NCBI GenBank assembly: GCA_900313775.1
Contig: OMSP01000268.1
Span: 1-14,925, forward strand
Direction: 5' to 3'
From: an uncultured Eubacteriales bacterium
Lineage (GTDB): Bacteria; Bacillota; Clostridia; Lachnospirales; Lachnospiraceae
DNA length: 14,925 nucleotides
Positions 1 through 7,129 of the stretch are shown here, piece by piece. Position numbers and translations under genes: made by a program. Position 1 is the first letter of the stretch. Every line of letters begins with the position of its first letter. The notes below the pieces were generated by a model. That model saw only the letters and a program-made list of their open reading frames with translations, made no database searches and had not been told where the DNA came from.

Positions 1-489
1 ACAGAGAATGTGCCGGGTATCGCGGGTCTGGCTCTTGCGGCAAAACTCAGCAGTGATATGCAGGAGGAGGCTGACCGGTCGATGCGCCTGCGCAAGCGGG
101 AGCTGGCGGAAGGAGTCGCGGATCTGGGCGATATCCGTGTTCACGGTATGGACAAGGCATTGTCGGAGACTGACCCGGAGGCGGCACTCGACGAATATGT
201 TCAATGGGGAGCTGCTCATATCGTGAGTATCTCTTTTCGCGGCGTACGCGCCGAGGTACTGCTCCACGCACTGGAGGAGAAAGGGATATATGTATCTTCC
301 GGTTCGGCCTGTTCGACCAATCACCCGCATATCAGCGACACCCTGACAGCGATCAGAGCGGACAGAGAGGACCTTGATTCCACGATCCGTTTCAGTTTTG
401 ACTGCGATACAACACATGAGGATATCAGGACGACCCTTACGGCTTTACACGAGCTGGTGCCGGTGTTGAGAAGATTTACAAGGAGATGA
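1..489 (+). CDS. Cysteine desulfurase (NifS/IscS/NifZ type), 3' part only
   Basis: The reading frame is open from the first base (reading TENVPGIAGLALAAKL) to TGA at 487-489, so this is the C-terminal 162 residues of a gene that starts outside the window. TENVPGIAG is the conserved stretch following the PLP-lysine region of class V aminotransferase-fold cysteine desulfurases. The loop SSGSACS carries the persulfide-forming cysteine (codon 310-312), and STIRFSF is the usual C-terminal beta strand. The family removes sulfur from L-cysteine to leave alanine and an enzyme-bound persulfide in the cytoplasm. The gene lies directly before thiI, which here lacks its own rhodanese domain. By analogy with B. 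subtilis NifZ, I infer that it is a dedicated sulfur donor to ThiI rather than the general Fe-S desulfurase. The N-terminal half, including the PLP lysine, is not visible. Confidence 0.95.
   Translation, partial: TENVPGIAGLALAAKLSSDMQEEADRSMRLRKRELAEGVADLGDIRVHGMDKALSETDPEAALDEYVQWGAAHIVSISFRGVRAEVLLHALEEKGIYVSSGSACSTNHPHISDTLTAIRADREDLDSTIRFSFDCDTTHEDIRTTLTALHELVPVLRRFTRR
480..485 (+). promoter_or_regulatory. Ribosome binding site that sets the thiI start
   Basis: AAGGAG lies inside the last codons of the desulfurase gene. It is directly against the first possible ATG (486) but 6 bases before the second ATG (492). The spacing therefore selects 492 as the thiI start. Confidence 0.75.
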
Positions 490-491
490 GC

Positions 492-1691
492 ATGAAAGCG
501 TCACATTTTTTGATCAAATATGGGGAGATCGCTGTCAAAGGCAAGAACCGAAATGTCTTTGAGGATGCGCTCGGCAAGCAAATGAGACGCGCTCTGAGGC
601 GCGTAGAAGGCAGTTTTTCCGTAGAAAAGAGGCAGGGAAGATTCTTTATCCACTGCTCGGATGATTTTGATTATGACGGCGCTGTAGCCGCTCTCTCGAA
701 AGTCTACGGCATTGTCGGCATTTGTCCCGTCTATGTCTTTGAGGAATGCGGTATCGAATCTCTCAGAAAAGATGTCTGCGCGTTTGTGCGGGAATCCTGC
801 GAGCATGAATCCGGTACGTTCAAGGTCAAAGCGCGGCGCAGCAACAAGAAATATCCTTTGGATTCCATGGAGATCAACAGGGAACTAGGTGAGGCGATCC
901 TTGAGACATTTCCGGGATTGCAGGTCGATGTGCATGAGCCGGACCAGATGATCTATGTCGAAGTGCGAGAAAAAATCTATATGTATTCAACGATCCTGCC
1001 GGGCGCAGGCGGTATGCCGCTCGGAACGGCCGGCAAGGCAATGCTGCTTCTTTCGGGAGGTATCGATTCCCCGGTGGCAGGTGTGCGCATGGCCAAGCGT
1101 GGCGTGACACTGGAGGCGGTCTATTTCCATGCTCCGCCATATACCAGTGAGAGAGCAAAGGAAAAGGTGATCGATCTGGCTCGGATAATGAGCGAGTACA
1201 CCGGACCTTTCAGGCTGCATGTAGTGAATTTCACGGATATTCAGATGGCTATCTACGAAAAATGTCCTCATGATGAGCTGACGATAATCATGCGCCGATA
1301 TATGATGCGTATTGCCGAGGAATTTGCGCTGAGCGGAGACTGTCTTGGTCTGGTGACCGGTGAGAGCATCGGTCAGGTGGCCAGCCAGACGATGCAGAGC
1401 CTCCGCGCAACGAATGATGTCTGCAGTCTGCCTGTCTACCGTCCCCTGATCGCATTCGACAAACAGGAGATCATCGACGAGGCGGAGAGGATCGGGACAT
1501 TTGAGACTTCGATCCTTCCCTATGAGGACTGCTGTACGATCTTTGTAGCGAAGCATCCGCTGACCAAGCCTGAAGTACAGGCGATCGTGAATTCCGAGAA
1601 AGCGCTGGATGATATCATCGATCCGATGGTGCGCAAAGCCGTCGACACGGCAGAGACGCTGCGCATCAGTCCCGACCCGAATAATCTGTGA
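492..1691 (+). CDS. thiI: ThiI, tRNA uridine-8 4-thiouridine synthase
   Basis: The 399-residue protein begins MKASHFLIKYGEIAVKGKNR, the typical ThiI N-terminus (ferredoxin-like domain). A THUMP domain follows at about residues 55-165, then the PP-loop ATP pyrophosphatase motif SGGIDSP near 188-194. The paired cysteine segment EDCCTIFVAKHP lies in the C-terminal part. ThiI adenylates U8 of tRNA and replaces the 4-oxygen with sulfur; in some bacteria it also serves thiamin thiazole synthesis. The protein ends soon after the catalytic domain, without the rhodanese domain of the E. coli enzyme. It therefore needs an outside persulfide donor, for which the adjacent cysteine desulfurase is the obvious candidate. 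An ATG at 486 would sit directly on the ribosome binding site, so 492 is preferred. The TGA stop (1689-1691) overlaps the mtaB start by one base. Confidence 0.96.
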   Translation: MKASHFLIKYGEIAVKGKNRNVFEDALGKQMRRALRRVEGSFSVEKRQGRFFIHCSDDFDYDGAVAALSKVYGIVGICPVYVFEECGIESLRKDVCAFVRESCEHESGTFKVKARRSNKKYPLDSMEINRELGEAILETFPGLQVDVHEPDQMIYVEVREKIYMYSTILPGAGGMPLGTAGKAMLLLSGGIDSPVAGVRMAKRGVTLEAVYFHAPPYTSERAKEKVIDLARIMSEYTGPFRLHVVNFTDIQMAIYEKCPHDELTIIMRRYMMRIAEEFALSGDCLGLVTGESIGQVASQTMQSLRATNDVCSLPVYRPLIAFDKQEIIDEAERIGTFETSILPYEDCCTIFVAKHPLTKPEVQAIVNSEKALDDIIDPMVRKAVDTAETLRISPDPNNL

Positions 1692-3013
1692 TGAACAAAG
1701 ACGCACGTAAACCGATCACGGCGGCAGTCCACAACCTCGGCTGCAAAGTCAATGCCTATGAGAGCGAGGCCATGAGAGCACTGCTCGAGAAGGAGGGGTT
1801 TACGATCGTGCCGTTTTCTTCCCGCGCCGATGTCTATGTGGTCAATACCTGTACCGTGACCAATACGGCGGATCAGAAGTCCCGCCAAATGCTTCACCGG
1901 GCGCGCGCCAAGAATCCTGCGGCCATCGTGGCGGCTGTCGGATGCTATGTGCAGACCCACGCTGACAGTCTGGCAGACGATCCGGCTGTAGATCTGCTGA
2001 TTGGCACAAACGAAAAGCACCGCCTGCCGGAAATGATCCGTGCGAGACTGGCGGAGCCTGATGCGCCTGCAGAAGCTCTGTCCGATCTGTCCCATCCGGT
2101 GGAATACGAGGAGCTGTGTACCGGCGTCATTCCTCACAGGACCAGGGCTTTTTTGAAGATCCAGGACGGATGCGACCAATTCTGCAGCTATTGTGCGATC
2201 CCTCTTGCCAGAGGCAGGATACGCAGCAGGGACGGCGGAGAGATCGTGAGAGAAGCTTCGCGTCTGGTAGAATCAGGATTGAAAGAGATCGTTCTGACAG
2301 GCATTCATGTATCTTCCTACGGACGTGACCTGGGCCAGGACAGCGGGCAGGCTCTGGCAGAGCTGATCAGAGATCTGGACGAGCTTCCCGGCCTGGAGCG
2401 CATTCGTCTGAGTTCACTGGAGCCGGGTATCATGACTGAAGATGTTGTCCGGAGCCTTGCGAAGATCCCATCCGTATGTCCTCATTTTCACCTCTCCCTT
2501 CAGAGCGGATGTGACGCTACGCTTCAGCGGATGAACCGGCACTATACCGGAGAGGAATATGTACAGGCATGTGCAAGGATAAGAGAACATTTTGAAGACC
2601 CCACTTTCACTACCGATGTGATCGTCGGGTTTCCCGGGGAGAGCGAGGATGAGTTTGAAGATTCCTGCAGACTGATCAAAAGAATCGGTTTCTACCGACT
2701 GCATGTATTCAAGTATTCACGGCGAGACGGGACAAGAGCCGCTGCGATGAAAGGTCAGATATCCGAGACCGTCAAGCAGGAGAGGAGCAGACGTCTCCTG
2801 GCTTTGAGCAGGCAGGGACAGCTTGCTTTTGAGAAAGCGCTGATCGGCAGAGAAGAGGAAGTGCTCATAGAAGAGCGCACACAGGAGGGGTGGACAGGAC
2901 ATACCAGAGGGTATGTGAAAGTCCTGGCGGAAGGAGACGATCATGAGCCCAATCAGACGGTGCGCGGTATCGTTTGCAAAAATGGTAAAGATAGATTGAT
3001 TATTTCCTGCTAA
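1691..3013 (+). CDS. mtaB: MtaB, radical SAM methylthiotransferase for tRNA t6A37
   Basis: The 440-residue protein has the full methylthiotransferase layout. The N-terminal UPF0004 domain carries three cluster cysteines: C18 in NLGCKVN, C54 in NTCTVT and C85 in GCYVQ. The radical SAM motif CxxxCxxC is at C161, C165 and C168 (CDQFCSYC), followed by the SAM domain and a C-terminal TRAM RNA-binding domain from about 375. The NLGCKVNAYES start and RTRAFLKIQDGCDQFC are typical of the MtaB (B. subtilis YqeV) branch rather than MiaB or RimO. It adds a methylthio group to N6-threonylcarbamoyladenosine at position 37 of tRNAs reading ANN codons. The ATG at 1691 overlaps the thiI stop (TGATG) and no good Shine-Dalgarno sequence precedes it, so translation is probably coupled to thiI. 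A GTG at 1688 is a less likely start. Confidence 0.95.
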   Translation: MNKDARKPITAAVHNLGCKVNAYESEAMRALLEKEGFTIVPFSSRADVYVVNTCTVTNTADQKSRQMLHRARAKNPAAIVAAVGCYVQTHADSLADDPAVDLLIGTNEKHRLPEMIRARLAEPDAPAEALSDLSHPVEYEELCTGVIPHRTRAFLKIQDGCDQFCSYCAIPLARGRIRSRDGGEIVREASRLVESGLKEIVLTGIHVSSYGRDLGQDSGQALAELIRDLDELPGLERIRLSSLEPGIMTEDVVRSLAKIPSVCPHFHLSLQSGCDATLQRMNRHYTGEEYVQACARIREHFEDPTFTTDVIVGFPGESEDEFEDSCRLIKRIGFYRLHVFKYSRRDGTRAAAMKGQISETVKQERSRRLLALSRQGQLAFEKALIGREEEVLIEERTQEGWTGHTRGYVKVLAEGDDHEPNQTVRGIVCKNGKDRLIISC

Positions 3014-3024
3014 TCGCTTAAAAT
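2996..3024 (+). promoter_or_regulatory. Predicted sigma-A promoter for the ireB-ruvX-rnj operon
   Basis: TTGATT (2996-3001) and TAAAAT (3019-3024) are separated by exactly 17 bases. They match the sigma-A consensus in 4 of 6 and 5 of 6 positions. The site overlaps the last codons of mtaB and would start transcription near 3031, about 25 bases before the ireB ATG. This is pattern matching only; the upstream operon could also read through because no terminator is seen here. Confidence 0.55.
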
Positions 3025-3042
3025 AAAGGTGTGTATGCCAAC

Positions 3043-3049
3043 AGGGGGT
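3043..3049 (+). promoter_or_regulatory. Ribosome binding site deciding the ireB start
   Basis: AGGGGGT ends 6 bases before the ATG at 3056. The upstream in-frame GTG (3029) and ATG (3035) have no such site and would add a non-conserved leader, so 3056 is taken as the start. Confidence 0.7.
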
Positions 3050-3055
3050 AATGTG

Positions 3056-3316
3056 ATGGCTGATTTAAGTAAAACACAGTTTTTCCAGATCGAACAGACT
3101 CCGGAGCTGTCCGCCCAGGAAGTGCTCCGGTCGGTCTATGCTTCCCTGGCTGAGAAGGGTTATGATCCTGTCAGCCAGATCGTCGGGTATATCATGTCCG
3201 GCGATCCGACCTATGTGACCAGTTATAAAAACGCGCGCAGTATGATCATGAAGGTAGAGCGCGATGAACTGGTAGAGGAGATGTTCCAGGCCTATATCGA
3301 GGCCAAGGGCTGGTAA
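3056..3316 (+). CDS. ireB: IreB family regulatory phosphoprotein (UPF0297)
   Basis: This is an 86-residue protein of the usual size for the family. It shows the conserved run of the UPF0297/IreB family: VYASLAEKGYDPVSQIVGY, then the GDPTYVTSYKNAR motif, then a C-terminal KVERDELVEEM helix. In Enterococcus faecalis, IreB is phosphorylated on N-terminal threonines by the Ser/Thr kinase IreK and negatively affects intrinsic cephalosporin resistance. Here Thr7 lies in the short N-terminal tail (SKTQFF), a possible equivalent site, but this is only inferred. B. subtilis has the orthologue (YrzL) beside the RuvX and DUF1292 genes, the same neighbours as here. The gene is first in its predicted operon, and ruvX starts 8 bases after its stop. 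Confidence 0.95.
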   Translation: MADLSKTQFFQIEQTPELSAQEVLRSVYASLAEKGYDPVSQIVGYIMSGDPTYVTSYKNARSMIMKVERDELVEEMFQAYIEAKGW

Positions 3317-3324
3317 GAGAGGCG

Positions 3325-3762
3325 ATGAGAGTCCTGGGGCTCGATTACGGCGCCAAGACAGTCGGCGTGGCCGTCAGCGACGTGCTGGGGGTCACCGCGC
3401 AGCCGGTGGAGACGATCTTCCGCGAGAGGGAATCACATCTGCGCCGGACCATGAAGCGTTTGGAGGAGTTGGCCGAGGAGTATAAGGTAGATCAGGTGGT
3501 CGTGGGCCTCCCCATGCACCTGGACGGGGGAATCGGCGAGAGCGCCGAAAAAGCACAGCAGTTTGCAGAAAAAGTTGAGGCACGCCTTGGCTGTCCGGTC
3601 AGGCTTTGGGACGAGCGGGTCAGCACAGCGTTTGCCGAAAGAGAATTAATCGCGCAGCAGGTCCGCAGGGAGCATCGCAAGCAGTATGTGGATCAGGTAG
3701 CTGCCGTTTTTATTTTGCAGGGATATTTAGATTATTTAAAACAATCAGGAGAAGGATCATGA
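3325..3762 (+). CDS. ruvX: RuvX/YqgF, RNase H-fold nuclease of rRNA maturation or Holliday junction resolution
   Basis: This 145-residue protein carries all the YqgF motifs. MRVLGLDYGAKTVGVAVSD holds the first acidic residue (D6), VVVGLPMHLDGG the second motif, DERVSTAFAE the third, and VDQVAAVFILQGYLD the C-terminal catalytic aspartate. The family was first proposed to resolve Holliday junctions. In E. coli, YqgF is tied to processing of the 16S rRNA 5' end, and RNase activity has been shown for some members. The only purine-rich site (GAGAGG, 3317-3322) is very close to the ATG, so initiation may depend partly on ireB translation. The stop TGA at 3760-3762 overlaps the next ATG as ATGA. Confidence 0.95.
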   Translation: MRVLGLDYGAKTVGVAVSDVLGVTAQPVETIFRERESHLRRTMKRLEELAEEYKVDQVVVGLPMHLDGGIGESAEKAQQFAEKVEARLGCPVRLWDERVSTAFAERELIAQQVRREHRKQYVDQVAAVFILQGYLDYLKQSGEGS

Positions 3763-4019
3763 ACGATACAGAAAAGCTTATATTTACTGACGACGAAGGG
3801 GAGGAAATAACTCTCTTTGTACAGGCGCAGACAGAATTGGGCGGAACGACCTATCTGTTGGTCACTGAGACAGAAGAGCTTGAGGGCGATGCCTATATCT
3901 TTGAACAGATCGAGGAGACGGATGATGAACTGACCTTTGAGGCTGTGGACGATGACGATAAGCTCGCAGCGATAGGGGCTGTCTTCGAGGAACTGCTCGC
4001 CGATGAGGATGAGGAGTGA
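3759..4019 (+). CDS. DUF1292 family small acidic protein (YrzB-like)
   Basis: This 86-residue protein is very acidic (about a third Asp/Glu) and has the DUF1292 pattern: an N-terminal IFTDDEGEEITLFV strand pair, a central TYLLVTE segment, then AYIFEQIEE and a C-terminal acidic tail ending EDEE. The family has no established biochemical role. In Bacillota it is nearly always next to IreB and RuvX, as here. AGGAG (3747-3751), 7 bases before the ATG at 3759, supports this start over the upstream in-frame GTG at 3606, which lies deep inside ruvX. The ATG overlaps the ruvX stop (ATGA), so translation is probably coupled. The stop in turn overlaps the ribosome binding region of the RNase J gene. 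Confidence 0.93.
   Translation: MNDTEKLIFTDDEGEEITLFVQAQTELGGTTYLLVTETEELEGDAYIFEQIEETDDELTFEAVDDDDKLAAIGAVFEELLADEDEE
4012..4016 (+). promoter_or_regulatory. Ribosome binding site deciding the RNase J start
   Basis: AGGAG within the last DUF1292 codons is 5 bases before the ATG at 4022. The in-frame GTG at 4016 overlaps this site and cannot use it, so 4022 is chosen. Confidence 0.7.
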
Positions 4020-4021
4020 AT

Positions 4022-5692
4022 ATGAGCAGGACAGATAAACTGAAGATCATCCCGCTCGGAGGGCTGGAGACGATCGGCATGAATATGACGGCCTTTGAAT
4101 ACGGCCGTTCGATCGTGGTAGTCGACTGCGGGATTGCTTTTCCCGAAGACGATATGCTCGGGATCGATCTTGTGATCCCTGATGTCACTTATCTCAAAGA
4201 CAATATCGAACGGGTCAGGGCTTTTGTGATCACTCACGGACACGAGGATCATATCGGCGCGCTGCCATATGTGCTCGGCGAAGTCAATGTTCCTGTATAC
4301 GCGACGCCGCTGACCATGGCATTGATAGAGCACAAGCTCGAAGAGCGAGGTATGCTGGACAGTACGACGCGCTGGGTGGTCCGACACGGTGAGACGATCA
4401 GCCTCGGAGAGTTCAAGATCGAGATGATCAAGACCAATCACAGCATACAGGACGCTTCTGCGCTCGCGATCTATTCGCCTGCCGGCACGGTGGTGCACAC
4501 CGGCGACTTCAAAGTGGATTACACGCCGGTATACGGAGACTCTATTGATCTGCAGCGTTTTGCTGAGATCGGGAGGCAGGGAGTACTGGCTCTGATGAGT
4601 GACTCTACGAATGCGGAAGAAGAGGGCTTTACTATGTCCGAGCGCACGGTCGGACAGACGCTGGGCGGTATTTTCTCCGAATACAAGGATTCCCGTCTGA
4701 TAGTTGCAACTTTTGCCTCCAATGTTGACCGGGTACAGCAGATCATCAACACGGCGCATCAATTCGGGCGCAGGGTACTCGTGCAGGGACGCAGCATGAT
4801 CAACGCCATCAGTATCGCCTCGGAGATGGGTTATATCCGCATCCCTTACGACACTCTGATCTCGGAAAATGAACTGGACAAATACCCGGAGGAGCAGACG
4901 GTCATCATCACTACCGGAAGTCAGGGAGAGAATATGGCCGGACTGTCACGTATGGCAGGAGGTACACATAAATACATCCATATCAAACCGACAGATACGG
5001 TCGTGCTCTCATCCAATCCGATACCGGGCAATGAGCAGGCGGTCAGTCATATCATCAATGCGGTTTCCGCCCGTGGAGCCAATATCATTTTCCAGGATGT
5101 CCATGTGTCAGGGCATGCGAGACAGGAGGAACTCAAGCTCATCTATACACTGGTCAATCCTCTCTACGCGATCCCTGTGCACGGAGAATACCGTCATCTG
5201 CGCGCTAATGCCGCACTGGCCGCACAGCTCGGTATTCCGAAAGATCATATCATCCTGCTGCATTCAGGCGATGTGCTCGAGATAGACAAAAAGGGAGCGG
5301 AGTGTACGGATCATGTTCAGGCAGGACCCGTTTTTGTGGACGGAACACTCATCGGTGATATCGGCAGAGAGGTCATGAGGGACCGCAAACGTCTGGCTCA
5401 GGACGGCGTATTGATCGCCATCATGCCCTACGATCTGAAAGAACGCCGTTGGTTCGGCGATGTGCAGGTGCGCTCGCGCGGTTTTGCGCTCGTCGATGAG
5501 AGCGATGCTCTGATCGAGCAGGCTCGGGCTCTGGTGCTTCGCACATTGGAAAAGAAGATCGCTGACGGACAATACGACGGAGAGAAGATCAACGCCTCTG
5601 TCCGCAACGCTCTCGCATCATTCATGGTGACACAGACCGGTCGTAAGCCGTTAGTACTGCCGATCATAGTAAACCCTGTGGAGGAATCATGA
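4022..5692 (+). CDS. rnj: Ribonuclease J
   Basis: The 556-residue protein has the size and motif order of bacterial RNase J. The metallo-beta-lactamase signature HGHEDHIGALPY places the metal ligands at H72, H74, D76 and H77. Further motifs are HTGDFKVD, SDSTNAEEEGFTMSE (beta-CASP start), TTGSQGE, SGHARQEE and the PVHGEYRHL motif before the C-terminal domain. RNase J is a 5'-to-3' exoribonuclease with endonuclease activity that acts in mRNA turnover and in 16S and scRNA maturation; 5' monophosphates stimulate it and 5' hairpins hinder it. One copy is visible, so J1 versus J2 cannot be assigned. It sits in the ireB-ruvX-DUF1292 run; its neighbour RuvX is also linked to rRNA processing. The stop overlaps the next ATG (ATGA). 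Confidence 0.96.
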   Translation: MSRTDKLKIIPLGGLETIGMNMTAFEYGRSIVVVDCGIAFPEDDMLGIDLVIPDVTYLKDNIERVRAFVITHGHEDHIGALPYVLGEVNVPVYATPLTMALIEHKLEERGMLDSTTRWVVRHGETISLGEFKIEMIKTNHSIQDASALAIYSPAGTVVHTGDFKVDYTPVYGDSIDLQRFAEIGRQGVLALMSDSTNAEEEGFTMSERTVGQTLGGIFSEYKDSRLIVATFASNVDRVQQIINTAHQFGRRVLVQGRSMINAISIASEMGYIRIPYDTLISENELDKYPEEQTVIITTGSQGENMAGLSRMAGGTHKYIHIKPTDTVVLSSNPIPGNEQAVSHIINAVSARGANIIFQDVHVSGHARQEELKLIYTLVNPLYAIPVHGEYRHLRANAALAAQLGIPKDHIILLHSGDVLEIDKKGAECTDHVQAGPVFVDGTLIGDIGREVMRDRKRLAQDGVLIAIMPYDLKERRWFGDVQVRSRGFALVDESDALIEQARALVLRTLEKKIADGQYDGEKINASVRNALASFMVTQTGRKPLVLPIIVNPVEES

Positions 5693-6981
5693 AAAGACCT
5701 GAACTGCTGTTACCGGCATCGAATCCTGAAGTATTGCAAACAGCCGTCCGCTATGGTGCGGACGCTGTTTATATCGGGGGGAACGCTTTCGGCCTGCGCG
5801 CAGCAGCCCGCAATTTTTCTCCGGATGAAATGCGCGCCGGTATCTCTTTTGCGCATGAACACGGGGTGAAGATCTATGTAACGGTCAATATCTTCGCGCA
5901 CAACGAAGATATGGAGAAGCTCCCTGCCTATCTGCGGGAACTGGAGGAGATGCAGCCTGACGCGCTGATCATCTCCGATCCCGGCGTCTTTGATCTGGCA
6001 TGTCAGTATGCACCTTCTATCGAACGCCATATCAGTACGCAGGCCAACAATACTAATTACGGTACCTATAGGTTTTGGAACCGCCTCGGGGCAAAGCGCG
6101 TGGTCTGCGCAAGGGAGCTCTCGATTGCAGAGATCGCTCAGATCCGGCAGAACATACCGGAAGAAATGGAGATGGAGGCTTTCGTTCACGGGGCAATGTG
6201 CATGTCTTACTCAGGCCGCTGCCTGATGAGTAATTTTCTGACCGGACGCGATGCCAACAGGGGAGCCTGCACGCATCCCTGCCGCTGGTATTATGATGAG
6301 GCCGACATCGCGAAGCATTTTGCGGTGCAGGAGAAGAGCCGTCCCGGCGAGGTCATGGAAGTGACAGAAGATGAGCGCGGGACGAGCATCTTTCACTCCA
6401 AGGACCTATGCATGATCGACCACATCCCTGACCTTATCCGGGCAGGCATCGACAGTTTCAAGGTAGAGGGGCGCATGAAGAATGCTCTCTATGTCGCAAC
6501 AGTGTGCCGGGCGTACCGCGATGCGATCGACACTCTGCTGAACAGATCCGTTAACGATATATCAAGAGACAGTCTGAACAGATATCAGGAGAAACTGGAT
6601 TGGTACAATGAGCAGGTCAGGAGCTGTACCTACCGCGATTTCTGTACCGGCTTCTTCTACGGCCGCCCTGATGAGACCGCCCAGGTCTATGAGGGTGATG
6701 CCTATCATGAGGGTCGTACGTATCTGGGTATCGTCGGAGAGGTGGGAACTTCTGAACTGGAGAGTGAAGACGGTAAGGTGTTCAGACTCGAACAGAAAAA
6801 CAAATTCTGCGTCGGTGATGAGATCGAGGTCATGGGTTTCGATGGCAGAGACCGCAGAGCCGTTGTCATTTCTATTAAGGACAGCGACGGTAATGAGCAG
6901 GCCGATGCCCCGCACGCCAAGCAGCAGCTTACCGTTACTCTGTCTGAACCTGTCTGCCCCGGCGAGATCATCCGAAAATAA
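5689..6981 (+). CDS. U32 family protein, probable TrhP-like tRNA hydroxylation factor
   Basis: This is a 430-residue protein. The U32 signature is complete: EAFVHGAMCMSYSGRCLMS at about residues 163-181, with C171 and C178, followed by RGACTHPCRW with C194 and C198. The N-terminus (PELLLPASNPEVLQTAVRYGADAVYIGG) and FHSKDLCMIDHIPDLIRAGIDSFKVEGRMK are also typical. The family is annotated as collagenase-like peptidase. However, E. coli and B. subtilis members TrhP (YegQ, YrrN/YrrO) are needed for 5-hydroxyuridine at tRNA position 34, and RlhA for hydroxycytidine in 23S rRNA. I infer an RNA hydroxylation role, with the four cysteines as a probable metal or Fe-S site. Length and operon context (B. 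subtilis has yrrN-yrrO downstream of the same ruvX group) favour a TrhP-type protein. GGAGG at 5680-5684 precedes the ATG, which overlaps the rnj stop. Confidence 0.92.
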   Translation: MKRPELLLPASNPEVLQTAVRYGADAVYIGGNAFGLRAAARNFSPDEMRAGISFAHEHGVKIYVTVNIFAHNEDMEKLPAYLRELEEMQPDALIISDPGVFDLACQYAPSIERHISTQANNTNYGTYRFWNRLGAKRVVCARELSIAEIAQIRQNIPEEMEMEAFVHGAMCMSYSGRCLMSNFLTGRDANRGACTHPCRWYYDEADIAKHFAVQEKSRPGEVMEVTEDERGTSIFHSKDLCMIDHIPDLIRAGIDSFKVEGRMKNALYVATVCRAYRDAIDTLLNRSVNDISRDSLNRYQEKLDWYNEQVRSCTYRDFCTGFFYGRPDETAQVYEGDAYHEGRTYLGIVGEVGTSELESEDGKVFRLEQKNKFCVGDEIEVMGFDGRDRRAVVISIKDSDGNEQADAPHAKQQLTVTLSEPVCPGEIIRK

Positions 6982-7037
6982 TTAAACTGAATATGAATGT
7001 GTAGAAATTATGGAGCAGATGTGTAACTTCTGTGAAA

Positions 7038-7067
7038 ACAGTGAACAATCTGTGATATCGGTTCACT
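7038..7067. repeat. 8-bp perfect inverted repeat, candidate operator
   Basis: CAGTGAAC (7038-7045) and GTTCACTG (7060-7067) are exact reverse complements separated by 14 bases. The right arm covers the -35 box of the predicted lipoprotein promoter. A bound dimeric repressor would therefore block RNA polymerase. It is not followed by a T-tract, so it is a poor terminator. The regulator is not identifiable from the window. Confidence 0.5.
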
Positions 7068-7090
7068 GCTTCGGTGCTTCCCTTTATAAT
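7061..7090 (+). promoter_or_regulatory. Predicted sigma-A promoter for the lipoprotein gene
   Basis: A perfect TATAAT at 7085-7090 is preceded at an 18-base spacing by TTCACT (7061-7066), which matches TTGACA in 4 of 6 positions. Transcription would begin near 7097, leaving a leader of about 33 bases. The imperfect -35 and the overlapping inverted repeat fit a regulated promoter. Confidence 0.55.
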
Positions 7091-7129
7091 GCTTTCTGCA
7101 ACTGTTAAAAGGAATGAAAGGGGAATACG

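Larger units (their letters stand above)
6982..7129 (+). other. Intergenic region between the U32 gene and the lipoprotein gene
   Basis: This 148-base A+T-richer gap is the largest in the window. It holds a predicted promoter, an inverted repeat and a pair of TCTGTGA direct repeats 21 bases apart (7028-7034 and 7049-7055). No U-tract terminator for the upstream operon is seen, and no small ORF with a ribosome binding site. Confidence 0.6.

Noticed and set aside
987..2179. Long - strand open frames opposite thiI and mtaB
   Set aside because: The + strand proteins carry all family motifs, and the antisense translations are of random composition.
3893..4762. 289-codon open frame on the - strand opposite the DUF1292 and RNase J genes
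   Set aside because: Its sequence includes a poly-Ser run that simply mirrors the Asp/Glu codons of the + strand proteins. No homologous motif is visible.
5689..6981. U32 protein as a secreted collagenase or virulence peptidase
   Set aside because: There is no signal peptide, it sits in an RNA-metabolism operon, and characterised relatives act in tRNA or rRNA hydroxylation.
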